From NCBI GenBank assembly GCA_964645285.1, contig CAZYDR010000152.1:1-6606 (forward strand): a DNA stretch of 6,606 bases. Direction: 5' to 3'. This DNA is from JAYZAP01 sp964645285. GTDB taxonomy: Bacteria > Pseudomonadota > Alphaproteobacteria > JAAXGF01. Below are positions 1-6,380 of this stretch, piece by piece (positions within the stretch are counted from its first letter, which is position 1; the number at the start of each line of letters is the position of its first letter). Both the position numbers and the translations under genes were made by a program. The notes under the pieces were generated by a model that made no database searches, was not told the origin of the DNA, and saw only the letters and a list, made by a program, of their open reading frames with translations.

Positions 1-16
1 TACCCAATATCTTGCG

Positions 17-37
17 GCAAATCGCTCCATGATTTGC
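17..37. repeat. Inverted repeat, 7-bp arms, 7-nt loop
   Basis: The arms GCAAATC (17-23) and GATTTGC (31-37) are perfectly complementary around a 7-nt spacer. No T-run follows on either strand, so it is not a standard terminator. It could be a regulator-binding dyad or an RNA hairpin at the end of the hyu transcript. It lies 16 bp from a second perfect hairpin (53-70), which makes chance less likely for the pair. Function unknown. Confidence 0.5.
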
Positions 38-52
38 AATATATAGCGTGGC

Positions 53-70
53 GCGGCTAGGCGTAGCCGC
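53..70. repeat. Inverted repeat, 7-bp arms, 4-nt loop
   Basis: The arms GCGGCTA (53-59) and TAGCCGC (64-70) flank the 4-nt loop GGCG, giving a compact GC-rich stem-loop. Read from the minus strand (end of the hyu operon), the stem is followed by GCCACGC and then an AT-rich TATATATT stretch, not a run of T. It could be a weak or factor-assisted 3' end of the hyu mRNA, but the missing U-tract and the distance of about 260 nt from the last stop codon make that uncertain. Confidence 0.5.
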
Positions 71-331
71 TGAAGATCGGGATACCCATGCCCGACTGCC
101 GCGCCGACACCTCTATGGGGCACCAAATGGGAGGTGCGAACATGCCAAAAAACCGCTGACATTGGGGTACGTACCTTCATCCTCTTTCGATACGGGACCA
201 ATACGATCTAAAGAAATGTTTCGATGACGGATACTTGTGGACGACTGACCTGCTCCATTAATTCGATTATCGGGCGCACGATCTCGCGATGTTGGAGGCC
301 GCCATCGACAGTAAGCGGCGAGGTGTGACAT

Positions 332-2125
332 TTATCCTATCCCGTTGCGGAGCGCCGCCGTTCCGACCTCATCGACGACATAATCGATTCCGTTGTCGGC
401 CGGTTTGACGATCGTTTTGTAAATTTCTTCAGCGCGTTCCTTGCTCAGCCATTGGCGGCTGACATCTTTCGCCACCAGCGCCGGATCTCGGCTGCACGGG
501 TCCCCATAGCCGCCGCCAGCGCAGGTTCGATAGACGATCGCTTCAAACGGCGCGCAGGTCTCCTGATGGAACGACGGTAGTTTTTCCAACTCGCCGTTAG
601 CGTGACGCTTCCAGTTGCCCGAGGGCGCCGCGCTCGTGCCATCCAACACCCCCTTCGCCGCGTAGGTATCGCCGTCGGCGCAATACGCGACCGTCATGTC
701 GCCGGTCAGCGAATAGTAACTTCCTTCGGTGGCTGGCGCGCCGTTCCACTGGCCACAGCCCATGGTGTCTATGCCGACACGTCGGGTGTCGATCAATATT
801 GGATACATGCCCTCGTCGATCTCAACCGAATCAATCACCATCACCCCGCCACCGTCTGGCGCCTCATAGGTCAACCAGCCATCATGTCCATCGAGTCCCG
901 GTCCGGCTGACAACCCGACGCAAAGCTGGTTGATGTAGGGAACCTCCTCGTTGCGACGGGAATCAACGCCCGAAACAACGCCCATCCCGGCCGAAAAATC
1001 ACCGCCGCCCTCGGCAAGGCCGTATGGCCGGCCCATCTGTGCAAAGCAGCACTGTATGGCGTTGATCAGTCTGTCGTTCACGTTGGTTGTCGCGACCGAG
1101 GTGCCCGCCGGATAGGTGGGTCGACCGACGACACATCCATCGCGCAAGAGCCCCTTGATACGGCTCGCACTGCCCGCGTTGTGGGGAATCGTTGGGTCGA
1201 GATTGTAGAACGCGCCGATGACGCAAGAGCCCGAGGCACAGGCCTCGGAGAGATTGATGCCGCCGGGCACGCAGTCGGGATTGTCGCGCAGATCGACCGT
1301 GATCGTGCCTTCTTGTGCATCGACGGTAACGATCGCCTTGATGACCACGCCGTCATCCGCGACGCCCGGAACCGGGTCGTGGCGCGTTTCATAGCTCCAG
1401 GTTCCCGAGGGAAGTTCCTGGATCGCCGAAATCGCCCGGCGCTTGCCATAATCCATCCACTCCTCGACGAACAACCTGACGGTATCGATGCCATATTGTG
1501 CGACCAGTTCCTTGAGCCGCCGCTCACCGATCCGGCAAGCACCGACTTGTGCCCGATAGTCGCCGTACCAAATCTTGCTGACCCTAATTTTGTATAATCC
1601 CATCCGGATGATGTCTTGGTGGTCTTCATAGTCCTCTTGGATACGCACACAGGGAAAGTGCATGCCTTCCTGATAGATCGTGGCGGCGTATGGCAGGTAG
1701 GTGGATGGTTCGGGCGCCCCGACGTCGGCGTGATGCGAACGCGAAAGCGTCCAGAACAAGGGTTGCCCCTCGAAGAATACCGGGACGCAAAGTGTCATAT
1801 CGCCGTGGTGCGTACCGCCCAGATAAGGGCAGTTGTTGAAGTAAGCGTCGCCTTCCTTGACGTCGTCGAACAACGCCGTGATGGGTTCCGTCGTCAGGCC
1901 AAGCGCGCTCACATGAATGGGCATCGCCTCTTCGACACAGATAAGCCGATGATCGTAGGTCAAAATTCCGCAGGACATGTCCCGCGCGTTCTTGATCATC
2001 GCCGATCGGCTCGCCTTCATCACCGTGTTGGTCATCTCACGAATGATCGATTCCAGGCGATTGGCAAGCACCGACATGACGATCGGATCAATTTTGCCGT
2101 TGTGTTCTGGCGCTGTGTTCGACAT
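332..2125 (-). CDS. hyuB: HyuB-type hydantoinase/oxoprolinase subunit, copy 1
   Basis: This 597-residue protein spans the Hydantoinase_B family domain and is full length for a stand-alone B subunit. In this superfamily HyuA activates the substrate with ATP and the B subunit completes cytoplasmic hydrolysis or carboxylation, often at a metal site. Likely metal ligands are H106 and D109 (HHGD) and H131 (HHAD), with an upstream D49 (NARD). The 3- and 22-residue spacings match the Mn ligands of acetone carboxylase. Other family marks are the HDPVPGVADDG block (249-259) and the C-terminal GGGYGDP (537-543). The ATG follows GAAG with a 6-nt gap. It is the last operon gene, 59 bp after hyuA, and a paralogue of the first gene. 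The stretch TTNVN (346-350) sits where many family members have GNVET, so the subfamily is divergent. Membership in the family is firm; the substrate is unknown. The symbol denotes the family only. Confidence 0.92.
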   Translation of the reverse strand: MSNTAPEHNGKIDPIVMSVLANRLESIIREMTNTVMKASRSAMIKNARDMSCGILTYDHRLICVEEAMPIHVSALGLTTEPITALFDDVKEGDAYFNNCPYLGGTHHGDMTLCVPVFFEGQPLFWTLSRSHHADVGAPEPSTYLPYAATIYQEGMHFPCVRIQEDYEDHQDIIRMGLYKIRVSKIWYGDYRAQVGACRIGERRLKELVAQYGIDTVRLFVEEWMDYGKRRAISAIQELPSGTWSYETRHDPVPGVADDGVVIKAIVTVDAQEGTITVDLRDNPDCVPGGINLSEACASGSCVIGAFYNLDPTIPHNAGSASRIKGLLRDGCVVGRPTYPAGTSVATTNVNDRLINAIQCCFAQMGRPYGLAEGGGDFSAGMGVVSGVDSRRNEEVPYINQLCVGLSAGPGLDGHDGWLTYEAPDGGGVMVIDSVEIDEGMYPILIDTRRVGIDTMGCGQWNGAPATEGSYYSLTGDMTVAYCADGDTYAAKGVLDGTSAAPSGNWKRHANGELEKLPSFHQETCAPFEAIVYRTCAGGGYGDPCSRDPALVAKDVSRQWLSKERAEEIYKTIVKPADNGIDYVVDEVGTAALRNGIG

Positions 2126-2184
2126 TCCGTTCTTCTTTACTCGATCTCTAGAATTGTCCGCTGATCATCCCCGGTGTCCACGCG

Positions 2185-4242
2185 CTACATTATCGAAACC
2201 AGGTAGTTGCCATAACGGTCGACCTCGGCGATCTGCCCGGGCAGCAGCAGTATGGTTGTCGTTTCCTCCTCGATGACGGAAGGGCCCTCTATGCGGTCAC
2301 CCGCCGCCATGGCGCCACCATCGAAAACAGGCAGTTCGGTGGTACCGTCGCTATCGCGGATGTAAACCGGACGATGCGATTTTGGCTCGAGTGGGGCCGC
2401 TCGAATCGGTCGCTCGATTCCACGACGGCTCGACCCGCCGGCATCACCTATGGCCCGAATTTTCCAGGTCGTGAACTCGACGACGTCTTCTTCGTCTTTG
2501 ATCGTGTAGATACGTTCGTGCATGTCGTGGAAAGCACGCACGAGATCGGCGATCTCGGGTTCGGTCAGTTCCCTTCCGCCGGGCTCGAATGGTACATCGA
2601 TTTCCCAAGACTGGTATTCGTAACGGCCTTGGAAGAAGTACTCGAAGCGCCGCTTCTCGACGGCGACACCAGCGCGATCGAGAAACGCCGTGCCGCGCTC
2701 GCGCAGCTGCGCGAGCAGAGCGTTGACCTCGGCCAAGGCAAATTCCCGGTCGTCGGTGTGGAACGTGGCGAGTTCTTCCCAGCGAATGTCGGAGATAAGG
2801 CCGCCAAATGCGCTGAGGCCAGCGGAAAACCCGGGGATCATGAATCGCCCGATCCCGAGGACCTGCGCCATCTCGCCAATGTGACAGGCCGTGCCGCCGC
2901 CGCCAGCCAACAAATAGCTGTCCCTGGGATCGATGCCTTCATTGATCGTGATGTCTTCAACTGCCGCTATCATGTTGTGGTTGCTGGTCGTGTGAATGGC
3001 GTAGGCTGCTTCCATGAGACCGACATCAAGCGCCTCGGCAATCTTTGCCACAGCTTGTTCGGCGGCTGACTTGTCCAGCTTGATCCGGCCGCCAAGGAAG
3101 TAGTCTGGATCGATGATTCCGAGGACGACGTTTGCGTCGGTTACCGTTGGTTCCTTGCCGCCGGTTAGGTAGCAGGCGGGACCCGGCTTCGCTCCGGCGC
3201 TCTGTGGCCCGACGCGCAATAATCCACCGGCGTCGACCCAGGCGATCGAACCGCCGCCCGCGCCAACCGAGCGCACATCGACCTTTGGGATCCCCAGCAT
3301 ATCCTCGCCAATCATTGCCTCGGGCGAAATGACAAGCTGTCGGCCCCGTATGGCTGACACATCAAATGTGGTGCCGCCCATGTCTATGACGATCACGTCA
3401 GGCTCGTCGGTCAGGCTGAAGGCGGCGATGGGCGCCAATGTGGGTCCCGACATCACGCTGTAGATGGGTCGCTCGACGATCTCCTCGGGCGGCATCATGC
3501 CGCCCACGCAATTGGCCACCAGGAGTTCGTTTTTGAACCCCGACGTCCGCAGGGCGTCGCGAAGACCGTTGATGTACGAACTGACGATCGGCTGCAACGA
3601 GGCGTCGATGGCGGTCGAGATCGTACGCCGGTACTCGCGTGGAATTGGGTTCAGCTCGTGGCTGAGCGTGATCGGAATGTCGGGCCATGCCGCGCGTATG
3701 ATCTCGCGCACGCGGCGCTCGTGCGAGCCATTGACGATCGACCACAACAGCGAGACCGCGATCGCCTCGACATCGCATTTCTTGAAGTGCTCAATCGCCA
3801 TGTCGACGTCTTGCTCGCTGAGCGGCGCAATTTCGTTGCCGCGCGAGTCAATTCGGCCCGCCACCTCACAGGTTCGGTTCCGCGCGACGAAGGGTTCGGG
3901 ATAATCCAGTTTCCAGTCGAACGCGCGCTTCCTCGGCGCCTCTCTCAGGGTAAGGATATCGGGGTGGCCCTCATTACAGATCAACCCGACCTCGGCCACC
4001 TTGCCCTCGACGAGGGTGTTTGTCGCCACGGTCGTGCCATGGACGATGTTGTCTACCTGGGACAGAAAACTGTCGAGGCCGTGGCCGTAATTTGTGGCCG
4101 CGAGATCGAGGACGTTGAGAAATCCTTTTTCGAATTCTCCTGGCGTCGACGGCGACTTGAAAATGTCGAGGCCCTTGCCGTGCTCGTAGACGATGCAGTC
4201 GGTGAAGGTCCCGCCGATATCGATGCAAACGCTATAGGTCAA
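2185..4242 (-). CDS. hyuA: HyuA-type ATP-binding hydantoinase/oxoprolinase subunit
   Basis: This 685-residue protein is the ATP-dependent A subunit of the HyuA/HyuB superfamily (N-methylhydantoinase, 5-oxoprolinase, caprolactamase; acetone carboxylase is related). It probably phosphorylates the substrate carbonyl and passes the intermediate to the HyuB partner. Domains in order are an N-terminal Hydant_A_N region (about 1-180), the actin-like Hydantoinase_A core (about 200-490) and a C-terminal region to 685. Nucleotide-binding marks are DIGGTFTD (8-15), HGTTVATN (68-75), MSGP (264-267), DMGGTTFDVS (287-296), VGAGGGS (326-332) and GGGGTA (447-452). The length is normal for a separate A subunit, whereas 5-oxoprolinases are usually A-B fusions of about 1250-1300 residues. 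The start is TTG: the nearest later Met is beyond residue 140, which would remove the first phosphate motif. It is the only A subunit, flanked by two B subunits, so it may serve both. Confidence 0.94.
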   Translation of the reverse strand: MTYSVCIDIGGTFTDCIVYEHGKGLDIFKSPSTPGEFEKGFLNVLDLAATNYGHGLDSFLSQVDNIVHGTTVATNTLVEGKVAEVGLICNEGHPDILTLREAPRKRAFDWKLDYPEPFVARNRTCEVAGRIDSRGNEIAPLSEQDVDMAIEHFKKCDVEAIAVSLLWSIVNGSHERRVREIIRAAWPDIPITLSHELNPIPREYRRTISTAIDASLQPIVSSYINGLRDALRTSGFKNELLVANCVGGMMPPEEIVERPIYSVMSGPTLAPIAAFSLTDEPDVIVIDMGGTTFDVSAIRGRQLVISPEAMIGEDMLGIPKVDVRSVGAGGGSIAWVDAGGLLRVGPQSAGAKPGPACYLTGGKEPTVTDANVVLGIIDPDYFLGGRIKLDKSAAEQAVAKIAEALDVGLMEAAYAIHTTSNHNMIAAVEDITINEGIDPRDSYLLAGGGGTACHIGEMAQVLGIGRFMIPGFSAGLSAFGGLISDIRWEELATFHTDDREFALAEVNALLAQLRERGTAFLDRAGVAVEKRRFEYFFQGRYEYQSWEIDVPFEPGGRELTEPEIADLVRAFHDMHERIYTIKDEEDVVEFTTWKIRAIGDAGGSSRRGIERPIRAAPLEPKSHRPVYIRDSDGTTELPVFDGGAMAAGDRIEGPSVIEEETTTILLLPGQIAEVDRYGNYLVSIM

Positions 4243-4251
4243 TGGTGCCCC

Positions 4252-4258
4252 CCTCCTC
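4252..4258 (-). promoter_or_regulatory. Strong Shine-Dalgarno that fixes the TTG start of hyuA
   Basis: On the minus strand GAGGAGG lies 9 nt before the TTG at 4242, followed by more G residues. It is the strongest ribosome-binding site in the window and supports initiation at TTG. The two hyuB genes have ATG starts but much weaker sites. The strong site probably offsets the poor start codon and sets the A:B subunit ratio. It sits within the 33-bp gap after the hyuB copy 2 stop. Confidence 0.8.
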
Positions 4259-4275
4259 GATCGGGATTTCCCCCG

Positions 4276-6087
4276 TTACCAGGCCGCTGGCGTGCAAGGT
4301 TCCGCCGCGTTTACGCCGCCGCGCAAATCCGCCGTCATTTGTGCATCGACGACATAGTCGACACCGTTTTCAGCGAGGTGAAGCGCCACGCGGTAAATGT
4401 CTTCGGCCTTGCTGACGCCCATCCACTGCCGGTTGACGGCCGCGGCCACGCGCTCCGGCTCCCGCTTGGTCGGGTCTCCGTACCCGCCGCCGCCACAGCT
4501 CACGAACCGCAACGCCTCATCGGATTGGCAAAGCTCTTCGTGGAACGCGGGTAATCGGTTGAGACCGCCGTCGCTTGCTCGCTTTTGGTTCGAGGCGCAG
4601 ACCGCGGCGTGCCCGCCGCGCACCCCCTTCGACGGGTTAATATCGCCGTCGCTGCCATAGATGGCCATGAGTTCGCCCGCGAGCGGACGAAAGACGCCGG
4701 TCATGCCGGGAGCGCCGCTCCATTGTCCATGACCCTGAGTGTCCTTGGCTACGCCACGGGATTCGACGAGAATCGGATACATCGCCTCGTTGATTTCGAT
4801 TGAATCGAGGGCCATCTGGCCGCCATCGCAGGCGGCGCCTGCGGTTAACCAGCCGTCGTAGCCGTATTGCGCGGGGCCGCCGCCGTAACCCATGAAAACC
4901 TGGTTCACGTAGGGTCGTTCGCGGCCGCGCGTATCGGTTCCCGATATCACCGATTCTCCCAGCGACTGAGAGTTGGGAAACTCGCCCATACCATAAGGCG
5001 TTCCCATTTGCGCGAAACAGCAGGCCACGGCGGTTGTCAGCCGCGAATTCACGTTGGTGGTGGCGACCGATGTTCCGACCGGATACTTGGGCCGACCAAC
5101 GACGCAGCCGTCGCGCATGCGCACCTCGATGCGACTTGCGCTGCCTTCGTTATGCGGAATGCCAGCATCCAAGTTGTAGAAGACGCCCGTCAGGCAGGCG
5201 GCCTTGACGCAGGCCTCCGACATATTGAGCCCACCGGGGACACAGTCGATGTTATCTGTTGCGTCGACCACTATCCGCCCGGCTATTGGATCGGTGGTAA
5301 CGGTTACCTGTACCGGTATGCCGTCATCAGCCACACCGGGCACGGGGTCATGAACCGTTTCATACGACCACGTCCCAGTCGGCAGCTTTTCGATTTCGGC
5401 GATGGCACAACGTTCGCCATACGCCATCCACTCTTCGATGAAGTCGATGACGGTCTGTCTGCCATAGGTCGCAAAGAGTTCCTTCAACCGCTTTTCGCCG
5501 ACCCGGCATGCGCCGATTTGCGCCCGATAGTCGCCGTACCAGATATCGTTGCAGCGTATTTTCATCTGGCACATGCGAATGATGTCTTTGCGGTCTTGGA
5601 AGTTCTGCTGGATACGCACGCAGGGAAAGTGCATGCCTTCTTCATAGATCGTAGCGGCTTCGGGAAGGTAGGTGGACGGTATCGGCGCGCCGATATCGGC
5701 GTGATGCGCGCGCGACAATGTCCAGAACATGGGTTCCCCATCGAACATTACCGGCACGCAAACAGTCAGGTCGGCGTGATGAGACCCGCCCGTATACGGG
5801 CAATTGTTGAGGTAGGCATCGCCTTCCTCTACATCATCGAAAAACTCCGTGATCGGCTTCGTGGTGAGGTCTAGCGCGCCTAAGTGAACCGGCAGGCCAT
5901 CCTCGACGCACAACAACCTGTGATCGTAGGTCAAGAGGCCGCAGGAAAAATCGCGAGCGTTCTTGATGACAGCCGAGCGCGAAGCCTTCATGACGGTGTT
6001 CGTCATCTCCCGAATGATCGCCGTCAGTCGGCTCGACAGAATGGCCATTAGATACGGTTCGATCTTGCTCTCAGTTTTCCGGCTCAT
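4276..6087 (-). CDS. hyuB: HyuB-type hydantoinase/oxoprolinase subunit, copy 2 (first operon gene)
   Basis: This 603-residue Hydantoinase_B family protein is the probable catalytic partner of HyuA in an ATP-dependent cytoplasmic amidohydrolase or carboxylase-like complex. It is paralogous to the last operon gene along its whole length, with near-identical blocks such as EMTNTVMKASRSA and GTSVATTNVN. The metal pattern is intact: D46 (NARD), H103 and D106 (HHAD), H128 (HHAD). The C-terminal CGGGGYGDP lies at 531-539. I chose the ATG at 6087 because residues from there align with the start of copy 1. An in-frame ATG at 6219 would add 44 residues with no family resemblance and no Shine-Dalgarno, over sequence that looks like promoter. 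The chosen start has only a weak GGA 7 nt upstream. The copies differ most around residues 365-420 and near 485-505, and this one has a longer C-terminal tail. The substrate is unknown. Confidence 0.92.
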   Translation of the reverse strand: MSRKTESKIEPYLMAILSSRLTAIIREMTNTVMKASRSAVIKNARDFSCGLLTYDHRLLCVEDGLPVHLGALDLTTKPITEFFDDVEEGDAYLNNCPYTGGSHHADLTVCVPVMFDGEPMFWTLSRAHHADIGAPIPSTYLPEAATIYEEGMHFPCVRIQQNFQDRKDIIRMCQMKIRCNDIWYGDYRAQIGACRVGEKRLKELFATYGRQTVIDFIEEWMAYGERCAIAEIEKLPTGTWSYETVHDPVPGVADDGIPVQVTVTTDPIAGRIVVDATDNIDCVPGGLNMSEACVKAACLTGVFYNLDAGIPHNEGSASRIEVRMRDGCVVGRPKYPVGTSVATTNVNSRLTTAVACCFAQMGTPYGMGEFPNSQSLGESVISGTDTRGRERPYVNQVFMGYGGGPAQYGYDGWLTAGAACDGGQMALDSIEINEAMYPILVESRGVAKDTQGHGQWSGAPGMTGVFRPLAGELMAIYGSDGDINPSKGVRGGHAAVCASNQKRASDGGLNRLPAFHEELCQSDEALRFVSCGGGGYGDPTKREPERVAAAVNRQWMGVSKAEDIYRVALHLAENGVDYVVDAQMTADLRGGVNAAEPCTPAAW

Positions 6088-6120
6088 GTTCTTGTCCACG
6101 GCGTCGTTCTTCAAAATTTT

Positions 6121-6131
6121 TTGGCAGCCAA
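6121..6131. repeat. 11-bp dyad TTGGC-A-GCCAA in the operon leader
   Basis: Perfect 5-bp arms surround one central base, 34 bp upstream of the hyuB copy 2 start and beside an A/T tract (aaaatttttt). If the operon promoter is at 6190-6218, this dyad lies in the 5' untranslated region. There it could bind a regulator or form a small RNA hairpin. The size is close to what chance allows, so the call is tentative. Confidence 0.3.
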
Positions 6132-6189
6132 CGTAACTTCCTGCCCAACTATTGCCGACTGTATCGCAACCGAACCCGGCGACGAAAAA

Positions 6190-6218
6190 ATCATATGGCA
6201 TATGAAAAAAATACTCCA
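6190..6218 (-). promoter_or_regulatory. Candidate promoter of the hyu operon
   Basis: On the minus strand TATGAT (6195-6190) matches five of six -10 consensus bases. A poor -35 candidate, TGGAGT (6218-6213, three of six), lies 17 bp upstream. The spacer contains a T-tract of seven. Transcription would start near 6183 and leave a leader of about 96 nt before the ATG at 6087. The -10 lies within the palindrome at 6191-6205, which suggests repression or activator-dependent use. The weak -35 keeps confidence low. Confidence 0.35.
6191..6205. promoter_or_regulatory. Putative operator: 15-bp perfect palindrome
   Basis: TCATATG and CATATGA flank a single central base, giving perfect 7-bp arms. Each arm contains CATATG, so the site is also a direct repeat. 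A-tracts flank it on both sides in the plus reading. It overlaps the candidate -10 of the operon in the divergent intergenic region, a typical place for a dimeric repressor. I cannot assign the regulator family, and none is encoded in the window. Confidence 0.5.
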
Positions 6219-6256
6219 TCTATTGATCTTGTGATGTGAATGGACTAAAAAAATTT

Positions 6257-6282
6257 ATTCGGACAATCGGAAGAAGCCGAAT
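6257..6282. repeat. Spaced dyad ATTCGG-N14-CCGAAT between the divergent promoters
   Basis: The 6-bp arms at 6257-6262 and 6277-6282 are perfectly complementary with a 14-nt spacer. The dyad is upstream of both candidate promoters, about 36 bp before the plus-strand -35 and about 39 bp before the minus-strand -35. That suits an activator site shared by the operon and the transporter gene. The arm length is modest, so chance cannot be excluded. Confidence 0.3.
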
Positions 6283-6317
6283 GATCACGCGGTCTACCGT
6301 CGAAATTTCTACTCTCT

Positions 6318-6346
6318 TTGGAACGGCAGATGCAGCGGTTTAGGAT
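6318..6346 (+). promoter_or_regulatory. Candidate sigma70 promoter of the binding-protein gene
   Basis: TTGGAA (6318-6323) and TAGGAT (6341-6346) each match four of six consensus bases and are separated by the optimal 17 bp. Transcription would start near 6353, giving a leader of about 28 nt that contains the Shine-Dalgarno. The position relative to the start codon is good, but the match is only moderate. Confidence 0.45.
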
Positions 6347-6366
6347 CGGTTTGAACAACTGAAGAC

Positions 6367-6372
6367 AGGGAG
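6367..6372 (+). promoter_or_regulatory. Ribosome-binding site of the binding-protein gene
   Basis: AGGGAG lies 8 nt before the ATG at 6381. It favours this start over the in-frame ATG at 6402, which lacks a comparable upstream site. Confidence 0.65.
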
Positions 6373-6380
6373 ATTGTGAA

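Larger units (their letters stand above)
1..331. other. Non-coding region downstream of the operon
   Basis: I find no convincing gene in these 331 bp. The only sizeable open frame starts with an ATG directly after the hyuB copy 1 stop (TAA then ATG at 331, minus strand) and runs to 113. Its 72 codons are Arg/Ser-rich with mixed third positions, unlike the neighbouring genes, and resemble no family I know. The region holds two perfect 7-bp-stem inverted repeats (17-37 and 53-70), a 10-bp perfect palindrome GGTACGTACC (166-175) and a short GCACC/GGTGC dyad (120-137). None is followed by a T-run on either strand, so I cannot call an intrinsic terminator for the operon. The left edge may carry control sequences for a gene beyond the window. 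Confidence 0.6.

Noticed and set aside
298..319. GCCGC/GCGGC dyad just after hyuB copy 1, considered as an operon terminator
   Set aside because: The stem is only 5 bp with a 12-nt loop and no T-run follows on the minus strand.
113..331. 72-codon minus-strand open frame whose ATG directly follows the hyuB copy 1 stop
   Set aside because: The stop-start junction and a nearby AGGA look inviting, but third positions are mixed, the product is Arg/Ser-rich with no recognisable motif, and a different frame looks more protein-like over half its length.
1..331. Insertion sequence, CRISPR array or tRNA in the left flank
   Set aside because: No transposase fragment, regularly spaced repeat or cloverleaf was found; the inverted repeats there are short, unrelated to each other and not flanked by target duplications.
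3658..4554. 298-codon plus-strand open frame across the hyuA / hyuB copy 2 junction
   Set aside because: It lies antisense to two clear genes and their ribosome-binding site, has no recognisable domain and is best explained as an open antisense frame in high-GC DNA.
4867..5874. 335-codon plus-strand open frame antisense to hyuB copy 2
   Set aside because: It is a shadow of GC-rich codons in a well-supported gene. Its resemblance to the plus-strand frame at 1616-2164 follows from the two hyuB genes being paralogues and is not evidence for an antisense protein.
6088..6219. 44-residue N-terminal extension of hyuB copy 2 from an ATG at 6219
   Set aside because: The extension has no counterpart in copy 1, no Shine-Dalgarno, starts directly after an in-frame TAG, and covers AT-rich sequence holding the palindrome and candidate promoter.
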